Positions 53,164 to 62,436 of a DNA stretch of 64,000 bases are shown piece by piece. Source of the stretch: Hirschia sp964342355 (GTDB lineage Bacteria > Pseudomonadota > Alphaproteobacteria > Caulobacterales > Hyphomonadaceae); assembly GCA_964342355.1 (NCBI GenBank), contig CAYFFG010000003.1, forward strand, positions 62,001-126,000, written 5' to 3'. The position numbers were made by a program, and so were the translations under genes. The first letter of the stretch is position 1. The number at the start of each line of letters is the position of its first letter. The notes under the pieces are model-generated. The model searched no databases and had not been told where the DNA came from. It was given only the letters and a program-made list of their open reading frames with translations.

Positions 53164-54588
53164 CTACGACGATAATTTTTCAGCAAGGAGATTGGCGTGG
53201 TTGGAGATGTCACCCGCGCCCAAACACACGACCATCGCGCCTGGTTGAGCAATCTGGCGAATAGTGTCTGGCAAGTCATCCAATGACGCCATTGTGCGCA
53301 CATCCTTGTGCCCATGCTGGCCAATAGACTTTGCCAGCGTATCTGAATTGAAGCCTTCAATTGGTGTTTCTCCCGCCTCATAAACCGGCGGTATCAAAAC
53401 GGTATCCGCCAAGTCAAAACAGGTGGAAAAGTCGCCAAACAGATCTTTCAGGCGTGAATATCTGTGCGGCTGAGCAACTGCGATAAGTTGTTCCTGTCCC
53501 TGCATCGCCCGCGCAGCTTTTAACACGGCGGCGATTTCGACAGGGTGATGACCATAATCGTCAATAATGCGAACCGGCGCCTTGCCGGTTTCAGGCATCC
53601 ATTCGCCAGCGGGTGTGAAACGACGCTTCACACCGCCAAATCCAGATAGCCCGTTGCGGATCTGCTCGTCATTTGCGCCAAGCTCCAGCGCAACCGTCAC
53701 AGCTGCCAGCGCATTCTGGACGTTATGATCACCAGCCATTGGCAAGGTCACACCTTCAATCATACGCGGAGTGGCAGATCCGGGACGACGCAGCGCAATA
53801 TCAAAGTGTGCGCCATTCAGGTCGGTCTGTAGATTGACAGCACGCACATCCGCCTGACGGTTAAATCCGTAAGTGATCTTGCGACGATCGATCAAACGTG
53901 CCGCAAGCGACTGCACTTCTGGATGGTCCGTGCAAAGTACGGCAAATCCATAGAACGGGATATTCTCGACAAAAGTGTCAAAGGCTGCCCGCAGCGTATC
54001 CATATCGCCATAATGCTCCATGTGCTCCGGGTCGATATTGGTGACGATCGCTGCGGTCGGTGAGAGTTTTGTGAAAGTGCCATCGCTCTCATCGCTCTCA
54101 ACGACCATCCAGTCGCCCGCCCCTGCTTTGGCGTTGGAGCCATAGGCGTTGACGATGCCGCCATTGATGACTGTCGGGTCAAGATCCGCCGCATCCAGCA
54201 AGGCCGCGACCATGGACGTCGTGGTCGTTTTCCCATGTGTGCCAGCGACACATACAGTCCACTTCAACCGCACCAATTCTGCAAGCATGTTGGCGCGTCG
54301 CACGACAGGAATTCCCGCAGCCCGTGCAGCGTCAACTTCCGGATTGCCTGACTTGATCGCAGAGGAGATGATAACAGCGCCAGCGTCACTGACATTTTCA
54401 GCTTTGTGACCGATAAAGACTGTCGCCCCTTTTCGGCGCAAGCGCTCAATGTTTGGCCCTTCCTTCATGTCAGACCCTTGAACTTTATAACCCATGGTCA
54501 ACATGATTTCGGCGATACCGGACATGCCGATGCCGCCAATACCAACCAGGTGTGCTGGGCCGAGATCAAAGGGAGACGGGTTCTTCAT
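53164..54588 (-). CDS. murC: UDP-N-acetylmuramate--L-alanine ligase
   Basis: Adds L-Ala to UDP-MurNAc in peptidoglycan precursor synthesis. The 474-residue Mur ligase has the N-terminal HLVGIGGIGMSGIAEIML, ATP loop VAGTHGKTTTTSMVA, and IDDYGHHPVEIAAVL. Its start lies 32 bases after murG. It is the last gene of the dcw cluster here; murB, ddl and ftsQAZ do not follow. Confidence 0.97.
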   Translation of the reverse strand: MKNPSPFDLGPAHLVGIGGIGMSGIAEIMLTMGYKVQGSDMKEGPNIERLRRKGATVFIGHKAENVSDAGAVIISSAIKSGNPEVDAARAAGIPVVRRANMLAELVRLKWTVCVAGTHGKTTTTSMVAALLDAADLDPTVINGGIVNAYGSNAKAGAGDWMVVESDESDGTFTKLSPTAAIVTNIDPEHMEHYGDMDTLRAAFDTFVENIPFYGFAVLCTDHPEVQSLAARLIDRRKITYGFNRQADVRAVNLQTDLNGAHFDIALRRPGSATPRMIEGVTLPMAGDHNVQNALAAVTVALELGANDEQIRNGLSGFGGVKRRFTPAGEWMPETGKAPVRIIDDYGHHPVEIAAVLKAARAMQGQEQLIAVAQPHRYSRLKDLFGDFSTCFDLADTVLIPPVYEAGETPIEGFNSDTLAKSIGQHGHKDVRTMASLDDLPDTIRQIAQPGAMVVCLGAGDISNHANLLAEKLSS

Positions 54589-54620
54589 GTCAGGTCTTTC
54601 AAAATCACTTGGGCTTGTTG

Positions 54621-55748
54621 TTATATCGAGGTGCTGGAGGCGATCTTTTCAGCCAAATCAGCCAAATCAGAGGCAGCTTTTGTCGGGCCTAGAGCGTGAG
54701 CTGCAGCGGCGCGATTTGCAAGATCTCCGTCTGTGCCCAGACGCAGTTTTAACACGTCTGCGAGCGCATCGGGCGTGAACGTTTTTTCGAGAATGACATC
54801 ACATCCGCCTGCGGCTTCTAACGCTTCAGCATTGGCGCGCTGATGGTCATCCATGGCAATGCCTAGCGGAATAAGAACAGATGGTCGTCCAGCGACGCAT
54901 AATTCGGTGACTGTCCCGGCCCCCGATCTAGCGATGACGAGATGTGTTTTCGCCAGTCTCTGGTCCATATCTGAGAAGAACGGCGCTAAATCACTTGATA
55001 CGCCCGCCCCATCATAAATGGCTTTTACGGTATCCATTTGATCTTCGCGGACTTGTTGCACCATATGCAGGCGCGCGCGCATAGCATCCGGCAATTTCAG
55101 CACGGCTTCAGGCACGATCTCGCCAAACATTTTCGCGCCCTGACTTCCCCCTGTGACAAGCACATTGAAACGTCCATCTGGCCCAAGACTCGGATATGGA
55201 ACGTCACGTACCGCCAATATGGGAGCACGGACGGGATTACCAACAACGACACGATGCGCTGTTGCCCTTCCTGGCAAACGGTCTAATCGCTCAAACCCTG
55301 AAGCCACCATTTTTGCTGACTTGGCGAAAACGCGATTAACGCGGCCAAGCACAGCATTTTGCTCATGGATAAGAATTGGAACGCGAAGCGCCTTGGCCGC
55401 TGACAGTGACGGAAAACTGGGATAGCCGCCAAACCCCGCCACAAGCGCTGGCCTTTTTGCTTTCAACTGTTTCTTGGCGGCGCTGATGCCGGAGCGAATT
55501 TTGAGCGCCGAAATGAACAGCTTGTCGGGCCGTTTGGATGTGATGGTCGCCGCTTTGACCTGTTCGATCCAATCTGCTGGAAAGTTGGATACAAACCGAA
55601 GTCCGCGATCATCTGTGACTAGGCCTACGCGCCAACCACGCGCAACCATTTCTTCGGCAAAAGACTGTGCCGGAAACATGTGCCCGCCCGTGCCGCCCGC
55701 CGCGACGATAACAAGCGGTGCGGATGAATTTTCAGATTGCTGGGTCAT
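54621..55748 (-). CDS. murG: UDP-GlcNAc:undecaprenyl-PP-MurNAc-pentapeptide GlcNAc transferase
   Basis: Makes lipid II at the inner face of the membrane. It has 375 residues from the ATG at 55748 (MTQQSENSSAPLVIVAAGGTGGHMFPAQ), with the first Gly-rich loop GGTGGH, the second GGSQGAK and the sugar-binding SGAGTVTELCVAGRPSVLIPL. The start overlaps the ftsW stop by 4 bases (ATGA). Confidence 0.96.
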   Translation of the reverse strand: MTQQSENSSAPLVIVAAGGTGGHMFPAQSFAEEMVARGWRVGLVTDDRGLRFVSNFPADWIEQVKAATITSKRPDKLFISALKIRSGISAAKKQLKAKRPALVAGFGGYPSFPSLSAAKALRVPILIHEQNAVLGRVNRVFAKSAKMVASGFERLDRLPGRATAHRVVVGNPVRAPILAVRDVPYPSLGPDGRFNVLVTGGSQGAKMFGEIVPEAVLKLPDAMRARLHMVQQVREDQMDTVKAIYDGAGVSSDLAPFFSDMDQRLAKTHLVIARSGAGTVTELCVAGRPSVLIPLGIAMDDHQRANAEALEAAGGCDVILEKTFTPDALADVLKLRLGTDGDLANRAAAAHALGPTKAASDLADLAEKIASSTSI

Positions 55749-56884
55749 ATATTGATGAACCGCCTCATGGAAATCTCTGGCCTGCGTCTTGTCAGCGCTA
55801 ACGCCCAACCAAGGGTTAACGCAACACCCAAAAGCGATGAACCACCATATGAGATAAACGGCAAGGTCATGCCTGTGTTTGGCAAAAGCGCGACATTCAC
55901 ACAGATATTGATCGCAGCCTGAAGCCCGAAAACCGCAAACAGTCCAGCCGCCGCCGCCCGCGGATAAGGATCAGGGTGGCGCGACGCCGCCAATATGCCT
56001 CGCACAGTGATTAGAGCGAACAGAATGATAAGCGCCAAACAGATTACCAACCCGAATTCTTCGCTAATAACGGAATAAATAAAATCCGTGTGTGCGTCGG
56101 GAAGGTCGTGTTTGATTTCTCCTTCGCCCACACCTGCGCCCATCAAACCGCCGCGCTCGATCGCCTCTCGCGCCGTGTCGTTTTGATAAGTATCTGCGTT
56201 TTCCGGACTGAAAAAGCTGTCCAACCGATGCCGCACATGCGCCTGTGTAAAGTAGATCCCCATCCCTACCAGGACGCCACCGCCAACAAAAACAGCAGCC
56301 CACAGAAGAGATATGCCAGACACAAAGAATGTGATGAAGAAACCAGCAGACACCAGAATTGTCTGACCCACATCCGGTTGCAGCAGCAGCAACCCCACGG
56401 TAGCGACATAAATGCCCAACGCGATAAATATCCAGGGCGCTTTAGGAAACATCTCGCGCTGCGCCAGCAACCACGCTGTCATCACCATCAGCGCCGGTTT
56501 GATGAATTCCGACGGCTGCAATGAAAAAGCGCCTAACCGGACCCATCTTTGAGCGCCCTTTGATTCATGCCCAACAAACAACACCAAGGCCATAATCAGG
56601 AACGCGCCCAGAAAGATAGCGGCGCTGACGCGCCTTACCCATTGCGTGCTGAGCATGGACATTCCCACCATCAACACAACGGCGAGCAACATGAAGGCGG
56701 ATTGTCGGTAGATAAAATAATATGGATCGTCCAACTCGATCCGTTCTGCCGCCGCCGGGCCTGCCGCCAGCGACACCAACATTCCGACCGCCATCAATGT
56801 GAACAGGCTCGCCAACATCATTTTGTCGATGGTGCGCCACCATTCAGGGATTAAAGATCTGTCGGAGCGAGCAAAATGCGTCAT
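55745..56884 (-). CDS. ftsW: SEDS-family lipid II polymerase FtsW
   Basis: Septal peptidoglycan polymerase with about ten transmembrane segments in 379 residues. Family motifs: GAQRWVRLGAFSLQPSEFIKPA, LLQPDVGQTI (catalytic Asp) and TGMTLPFISYGGSSLL. The gene lies 30 bases after murD, with overlapping murG behind it. It works with the FtsI transpeptidase at the right edge. Confidence 0.96.
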   Translation of the reverse strand: MTHFARSDRSLIPEWWRTIDKMMLASLFTLMAVGMLVSLAAGPAAAERIELDDPYYFIYRQSAFMLLAVVLMVGMSMLSTQWVRRVSAAIFLGAFLIMALVLFVGHESKGAQRWVRLGAFSLQPSEFIKPALMVMTAWLLAQREMFPKAPWIFIALGIYVATVGLLLLQPDVGQTILVSAGFFITFFVSGISLLWAAVFVGGGVLVGMGIYFTQAHVRHRLDSFFSPENADTYQNDTAREAIERGGLMGAGVGEGEIKHDLPDAHTDFIYSVISEEFGLVICLALIILFALITVRGILAASRHPDPYPRAAAAGLFAVFGLQAAINICVNVALLPNTGMTLPFISYGGSSLLGVALTLGWALALTRRRPEISMRRFINI

Positions 56885-56914
56885 GCCAGACTATAATCAG
56901 ACCAACGCAGCATG

Positions 56915-58333
56915 TCAGGCGTTAACGGTAATCGCGTCTTGCCGGATAAGCCCTTGAACAGCCCGTTTAAAAGCGTCGCCACGGGCCTCAAAGTCCTTGA
57001 ACTGGTCAAAGCTGGCGCAGGCAGGTGAAAACAGAACAACTGGATTTTCAAGGCCGGACTCCACGGCATCTTCATATGCGCGAGCGACTGCGACATCCAA
57101 CGTTTCGCATTTTTCCGTGACAACTTTACCTTTCAGCGTTGAGGAAAAATCATCCATCGCCTGCCCGATCAGGTACGCCTTGCGAATGCTTGAGAAATAT
57201 GGGGCCAGTTCGTCGATGCCATCATCTTTAGCGCGGCCGCCAGCAATCCAGAAGGCGCCAGGATATGCGCGTAGCGCCTGCTCAGCGGCCTGAGCGTTTG
57301 TGGCTTTGGAGTCGTTGACGAATGCGACGCGGCCGACAACGCCAGCAGCTTCAAGTCTGTGCGCCAGTCCAGGGAAAGTTTCCATACCTTCCAGGATTTC
57401 GTTTGGCGCAAGGCCCAGCGCCCGGCACGCCGCATAGGCGGCTGCTGCGTTTTGATGATTGTGCCGCCCCGGTAGCGTCTTAACGTGACTAATGTCCACG
57501 GGCGTTTCTGAATGTCCGTTGTGACTGTCAGACAAACGCCCCTGAAGAACCGACACACCACGACCAAGCGCCATTTCTGCCGAGATTGGCGTCACGCGGC
57601 GCGTCCCTTCCGCCGCCAAGCGCGTACAGAGAATTTGAGTGCGTAAATCATCCACACCGATCACAGCTGTGTCATCACGGGTCTGATTGCGGAAAATCCG
57701 CGCCTTCGCAGCAACATAACCGTCCATGCCGCCATGGCGGTCCAGATGGTCTGGAGAGACATTCAGGAAAACGGAGACATTGCAACGCAGGCTGTCGATC
57801 AAATCGAGCTGATAAGATGACAGTTCCAGCACGTAGATCGAATTAGCAGTCAGTGATTCAAGATCTAGCACGCCACGGCCGATATTACCGCCGACACGCA
57901 CATCCCGACCAGCACGTTTAAGGATATGCCCAATCAAAGCTGTAGTTGTCGACTTACCATTCGTACCGGTAATCCCGACAATCTTGGGACGGGCATGCCC
58001 CGGCAGATCGTTTACCGAACGTGCAAACAATTCCATGTCCCCGACGACCGGCACACCGACCAGTTGGGCCATTTTCACCACACGGTGAGGCTCTGGAAAT
58101 TTGTACGGAACACCAGGCGAAAGGACCAACGCAGCAAATTTCTGCCAGTCCATCTTGTTGATGTCTGAAATCGTGACACCGGCTTCACGCGCCTTTTCTC
58201 GGGAGACTTCATTGTCATCCCAGGCATGGACTTTCGCGCCCCCCGCGATTAGTGCGCGGGCAGCAGAGACGCCGGTTCGACCCAAGCCGAACAGCGCCAC
58301 CTCCATACCCTTATATGCGGAAACCGGAATCAT
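56915..58333 (-). CDS. murD: UDP-N-acetylmuramoylalanine--D-glutamate ligase
   Basis: Adds D-Glu to UDP-MurNAc-Ala. The 472-residue ligase begins VALFGLGRTGVSAARAL, then ATP loop GITGTNGKSTTTALIGH, NVSPDHLDRHG and FVNDSKATNAQA. Starts 7 bases after mraY. Slightly longer than the E. coli protein, as usual in alphaproteobacteria. Confidence 0.96.
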   Translation of the reverse strand: MIPVSAYKGMEVALFGLGRTGVSAARALIAGGAKVHAWDDNEVSREKAREAGVTISDINKMDWQKFAALVLSPGVPYKFPEPHRVVKMAQLVGVPVVGDMELFARSVNDLPGHARPKIVGITGTNGKSTTTALIGHILKRAGRDVRVGGNIGRGVLDLESLTANSIYVLELSSYQLDLIDSLRCNVSVFLNVSPDHLDRHGGMDGYVAAKARIFRNQTRDDTAVIGVDDLRTQILCTRLAAEGTRRVTPISAEMALGRGVSVLQGRLSDSHNGHSETPVDISHVKTLPGRHNHQNAAAAYAACRALGLAPNEILEGMETFPGLAHRLEAAGVVGRVAFVNDSKATNAQAAEQALRAYPGAFWIAGGRAKDDGIDELAPYFSSIRKAYLIGQAMDDFSSTLKGKVVTEKCETLDVAVARAYEDAVESGLENPVVLFSPACASFDQFKDFEARGDAFKRAVQGLIRQDAITVNA

Positions 58334-58340
58334 GCGCTCA

Positions 58341-59546
58341 TCACCTCAGTTTCAACGTGGCTAAACCAGCGAGCGCGAATACGGCTGATAAAATCCAGAA
58401 GCGCACAACAACACGCGTTTCAGGCCAGCCATCTTTCTGGAAATGGTGATGCAGAGGCGCCATCTTGAAGATGCGCTTGCCCTCGCCGGTCAGTTTGCGC
58501 GTCAGCTTGAAATAGCTGACCTGCATCATCACGGAGAGTGCTTCTAAAACAAACAGGAAGCCAATCACGACGAGAGCGAACTCATGCTTGACCGCCACAG
58601 CGACGACGCCAAGCAAACCGCCCAGACCGAGCGATCCAGTATCGCCCATAAACACCTTTGCCGGGAAAGTGTTGTACCACAAAAAACCCATCCCCGCGCC
58701 CATAAGGCCTGCCAGCAACACAGCCAATTCACCCGCGCCCGGTGTGAATTGAATGCCCAGGTATTCCGCGAAGACAAAGTTACCCGTCAGGTAGGCTATG
58801 AACGCATACGCCATACCGGCAAAGATCATCGGCACAATGGCCAGACCATCCAGACCGTCTGTAAAGTTGACCGCATTGGCCGACCCTACGATGACAATCA
58901 TGCCGAACAGCACAAAGAAGCCGCCCAACGGAAAGAAGAAATCATTGACGAACGGGATCGCAACACCGCCCGCAAAGGACTGCGGGTTAGGCTCAACGCT
59001 CGTGATTGGCGCAAATACAGCGATCTGTTCTGCAATGGAATTTAACGGTCCCCAATCAGCATGACCAAGTGGCGTGTGCGCGCCATGGATGCCCATAATA
59101 AACGAACAGGAAAGGCCCGCCACAAGGAGCTCAACACCCAGCCGCGTTGCGGCCGACACACCATCGGTGGAGTGTTTGGTGACTTTTGCATAATCGTCCA
59201 TGAAACCCAGGACAGCAAAAGAAACCGTCACAAATAACACAACCCAGATATATGGATTGGTGAGATCCGACCACAACAACACACCTGCCAAAAGCGACAG
59301 CCAGATAATAAATCCGCCCATTGTCGGCGTGCCCTGCTTGGACATTTGCGCTTCTAACGACAGGTCACGGATCGGTTGGCCCTTCCCTTGACGCGCACGA
59401 AGCATGTTGATGATTGGGTCACCAAACAGAACGCCAAACAGTAACGCCGTCAGTAAAGCGCCGCCAGAACGGAAGGTGATGTAGTTAAAGAGGTTAAAGA
59501 AGCCGCCATGCTGCTCAGCTAGTGGCGCAAGCATTTGATAAAGCAT
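58341..59546 (-). CDS. mraY: Phospho-N-acetylmuramoyl-pentapeptide transferase
   Basis: Makes lipid I. At 401 residues it is about 40 longer than E. coli MraY; the extra length is a periplasmic loop around GPLNSIAEQIAVFAPITS. Conserved parts: GTPTMGGFI, LGFMDDYAKV (catalytic Asp pair), NAVNFTDGLDGLAI, and FMGDTGSLGLGG. The start ATG overlaps the murF stop by one base (TAATG). Confidence 0.96.
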   Translation of the reverse strand: MLYQMLAPLAEQHGGFFNLFNYITFRSGGALLTALLFGVLFGDPIINMLRARQGKGQPIRDLSLEAQMSKQGTPTMGGFIIWLSLLAGVLLWSDLTNPYIWVVLFVTVSFAVLGFMDDYAKVTKHSTDGVSAATRLGVELLVAGLSCSFIMGIHGAHTPLGHADWGPLNSIAEQIAVFAPITSVEPNPQSFAGGVAIPFVNDFFFPLGGFFVLFGMIVIVGSANAVNFTDGLDGLAIVPMIFAGMAYAFIAYLTGNFVFAEYLGIQFTPGAGELAVLLAGLMGAGMGFLWYNTFPAKVFMGDTGSLGLGGLLGVVAVAVKHEFALVVIGFLFVLEALSVMMQVSYFKLTRKLTGEGKRIFKMAPLHHHFQKDGWPETRVVVRFWILSAVFALAGLATLKLR

Positions 59547-60985
59547 TATGCGCCTCCGGTGCTGGTTTGAGTGTTGTTCATCGCGTCTTCCAGGGTCTTT
59601 TCGCTAAGCGCTTTAAGTGCGCTGCCTACCTTAGCGATACCGGATGCATTCGAGCCTTTTATCAAGACGCAATCACCCGATTTTAACGACTTATTAACCA
59701 ACAAATTCAGTTCTTCTGCAGTTGACGTCCAGCAAACCCCCGGTTCGTTCTTATTATTTGCAAGTACAGACTCAAGTGAACGCATGCCTTGGCCCGCCAG
59801 AAACACTTCTGACACATTTGCGGCGCGGATCGGTTCCGCCAATTCGGCATGAAGCTGTTCTGCGCCCTCACCCAGCTCCAGCATTTCACCAAGAATGGCA
59901 ATCTTGCGCCCTTTGCGCTTGCCAAGCGCTGACAACGCCGCACGCATGCTTTCCGGGTTTGCATTGTAGGCGTCATCCAGGAGCGTGATTTCGCCTACAT
60001 CTGGCAGGTTCAATTTTTGTGCGCCGCCACGACCGCTTGGCGGATAAAACCCAGCTAATCCCAATGCCGCTTCACCAGCCGTCATTCCTGACAAGCGACC
60101 AATCAGTATGGCAAGAACGGCGTTCATTCCCCAATGATCGCCAACAGCACGTAATGAAAAGCGCACCTGTTCCCCTAAAATCTCAGCAACGCCCGTTGAG
60201 ACTTCGCCATCATCACTGAACGAAACCAAGCGAGCGTCAGCCCCAGAATCCGCACCGCCAAAAGACAAAAGCTGCGTGTGTGGCTGTAGATCGAACGCAC
60301 GCGCCTTCATGTAATCGTAAAAACGATCCTCGCGCGGGAGGATGGCGACACCATCCGGCGTCAGGCCGGAAAAAATGTCTGATTTCTCGTCAGCGACGGC
60401 ATCCAGACCACCTAATCCTTCAAGATGTGCTGTTGCGATCTTTGTGATGGCTGCGATCTGAGGGCGAACCATATTTGAACGCGGCGCAATCTCGCCCGGC
60501 GTGTTCATACCAATCTCAAAAATGGCGCGTACGGTTTCGCGTGGCATCCGCGCAAGCGTCAGCGGCACACCCCAGTGATTGTTAAACGAGCGGACATTAC
60601 AATGCGCCGGACCTTGCGAACGGAAAATCTGGGCGACCATCTCCTTTACGCTGGTCTTGCCGACTGAGCCCGTTACAGCCGCATGCACCGCCCGCGAACG
60701 CGCACGGGCCGCAAGACCCAGCTTTTCCAATCCTTTTAATGTGTCGTCGACCAACAGCTTGGGACCTTCAACGCCAACGTCGGACACAAGCGCGGCAGCC
60801 GCGCCTTTTTCCAAAGCCTGCGGCACGAATTCATGACCGTCACGCTGATCTTTAAGCGCCACAAACAGATCACCGGCAGAGAGCTCGCGCGTGTCAATTG
60901 ACACACCCGTCACGTCCCAGTCGCCAACGACTGAACCGCCTGTCGCATCGGCTGCTTCCTGTGCTGTCCAAAGAGGTGTCGACAC
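59546..60985 (-). CDS. murF: UDP-N-acetylmuramoyl-tripeptide--D-alanyl-D-alanine ligase
   Basis: Adds D-Ala-D-Ala to complete the pentapeptide. The 479-residue ligase has the ATP loop AVTGSVGKTSVKEMVAQ, GMNTPGEIAP, and LLDDAYNANPESMRAAL. The start is 2 bases after the murE stop. Confidence 0.95.
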   Translation of the reverse strand: MSTPLWTAQEAADATGGSVVGDWDVTGVSIDTRELSAGDLFVALKDQRDGHEFVPQALEKGAAAALVSDVGVEGPKLLVDDTLKGLEKLGLAARARSRAVHAAVTGSVGKTSVKEMVAQIFRSQGPAHCNVRSFNNHWGVPLTLARMPRETVRAIFEIGMNTPGEIAPRSNMVRPQIAAITKIATAHLEGLGGLDAVADEKSDIFSGLTPDGVAILPREDRFYDYMKARAFDLQPHTQLLSFGGADSGADARLVSFSDDGEVSTGVAEILGEQVRFSLRAVGDHWGMNAVLAILIGRLSGMTAGEAALGLAGFYPPSGRGGAQKLNLPDVGEITLLDDAYNANPESMRAALSALGKRKGRKIAILGEMLELGEGAEQLHAELAEPIRAANVSEVFLAGQGMRSLESVLANNKNEPGVCWTSTAEELNLLVNKSLKSGDCVLIKGSNASGIAKVGSALKALSEKTLEDAMNNTQTSTGGA

Positions 60986-60987
60986 TG

Positions 60988-62436
60988 CTATACGCCCTCC
61001 CCAGTCATCGCTTCCAACGCCGCTTGCACAGCTTCATGATCAGAGAAGTGGTGAACTTCTCCCTTTATTATTTGTCCTGTTTCGTGCCCTTTGCCTGCGA
61101 CAAGCAACACGTCGCCTTTTTCCAGCTCAGCCACCGCAACACGAATGGCTTCGTTGCGATCAGCAATTTCGTGCGCGCCCGCACATTTTTCTAAAATAGC
61201 GGCACGAATGGCATCCGGGTTCTCAGAGCGCGGGTTGTCGTCTGTGACGATAACCTTGTCTGCAAACCTGGATGCGATTTCCCCCATGACCGGGCGCTTG
61301 AATGGATCACGATCACCACCGCATCCAAACACACATACGACTTTCTTAGCCGCGTGAGGACGCGCGGCTTTTAACAAAGTCTCTAGCCCGTCGGGCGTGT
61401 GGGCATAGTCCACAAACACGCCAGCGCCGGATTTGGTTTCGCCAACCAATTCCAGACGACCTTTGACACCTTTCAGCTTTGACATGCCGGAAAACACTTT
61501 TTCTGCGTCTTCGCCCATCGCGAGCGCAAGGCCGGCGGCCGCTAGCGCGTTTAACGCCTGGAATTCGCCGATGAGAGGCAATTGAACGATTGTTTCCTTG
61601 TCGCCTTGCGGTGTTTCCCACTGCAAGCGAAGCTCCTGTCCCGTGTTGCGGGGCGTAATTTCGTCAATCCAAAGATGGTCGCCGCGCCATCCAAAAGTGA
61701 AAGGCTTTAAGCCCGCCTCCAAAGCCACTGCTTCAACGCGTTCGCGGTGCGGGCTGTCAGCATTGATGACCGCAGGCGCACCTTTTGGCAGCAATTCAGT
61801 GAACAGTTTGAGTTTAGCGTTCAGATAGTCGTCCAGGTCCTTGTGATAATCGAGATGATCCTGGGTGAGATTGAGGAATGCGCCTGCGGCCAGCTTGACC
61901 CCATGCATCCGATATTGCGCCAAGCCATGTGATGACGCCTCCATCGCAGCATGCGTCACGCCTTCATGCGCCAATGTCGCCAATGTCGAGTGAATTGACA
62001 CTGGATCAGGCGTCGTGTGGCCAAGGTCTACAGCCCCATTAGGACCAACAGCGCCAAGCGTGCCTAAAGATGCTGACACATGTCCGCATTCGTTCCAGAT
62101 CTGGCGCAGGAAATCGACCGTTGACGATTTGCCGTTTGTGCCCGTCACGCCAACCATGATTTCAGGCTGATTGTGGAAGAAAGCCGCCGCCGACTCAGCC
62201 AACGCCAATCGAGGTTCTTCTGTTTTGAGTGACGGAACCGACCATTCGCCAGGGCGCTCATCAGTGATGATCGCTATCGCGCCATGCTCGATCGCCATGT
62301 CGATATAGTCGCGACCATCAGCCACCACGCCCTTTAAAGCCGCAAAGACAAAGCCCTTGGCCACTTTCCGGCTGTCAGCTGTGAAGCCTGTAATTTCTAA
62401 ATCCGGCGCGCCGGGAATGAGCTGGTTCAGTTTCAT
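60988..62436 (-). CDS. murE: UDP-MurNAc-tripeptide synthetase, meso-diaminopimelate-adding
   Basis: The 482-residue ligase has the ATP loop GVTGTNGKSSTVDFLRQ, ATHAAMEASSHGLAQYR and DYAHTPDGLETLL. The motif DNPR (TDDNPRSENPDAIR) marks meso-diaminopimelate rather than lysine specificity, so the wall is of the meso-DAP Gram-negative type. The start overlaps the ftsI stop by 4 bases (ATGA). Confidence 0.96.
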   Translation of the reverse strand: MKLNQLIPGAPDLEITGFTADSRKVAKGFVFAALKGVVADGRDYIDMAIEHGAIAIITDERPGEWSVPSLKTEEPRLALAESAAAFFHNQPEIMVGVTGTNGKSSTVDFLRQIWNECGHVSASLGTLGAVGPNGAVDLGHTTPDPVSIHSTLATLAHEGVTHAAMEASSHGLAQYRMHGVKLAAGAFLNLTQDHLDYHKDLDDYLNAKLKLFTELLPKGAPAVINADSPHRERVEAVALEAGLKPFTFGWRGDHLWIDEITPRNTGQELRLQWETPQGDKETIVQLPLIGEFQALNALAAAGLALAMGEDAEKVFSGMSKLKGVKGRLELVGETKSGAGVFVDYAHTPDGLETLLKAARPHAAKKVVCVFGCGGDRDPFKRPVMGEIASRFADKVIVTDDNPRSENPDAIRAAILEKCAGAHEIADRNEAIRVAVAELEKGDVLLVAGKGHETGQIIKGEVHHFSDHEAVQAALEAMTGEGV

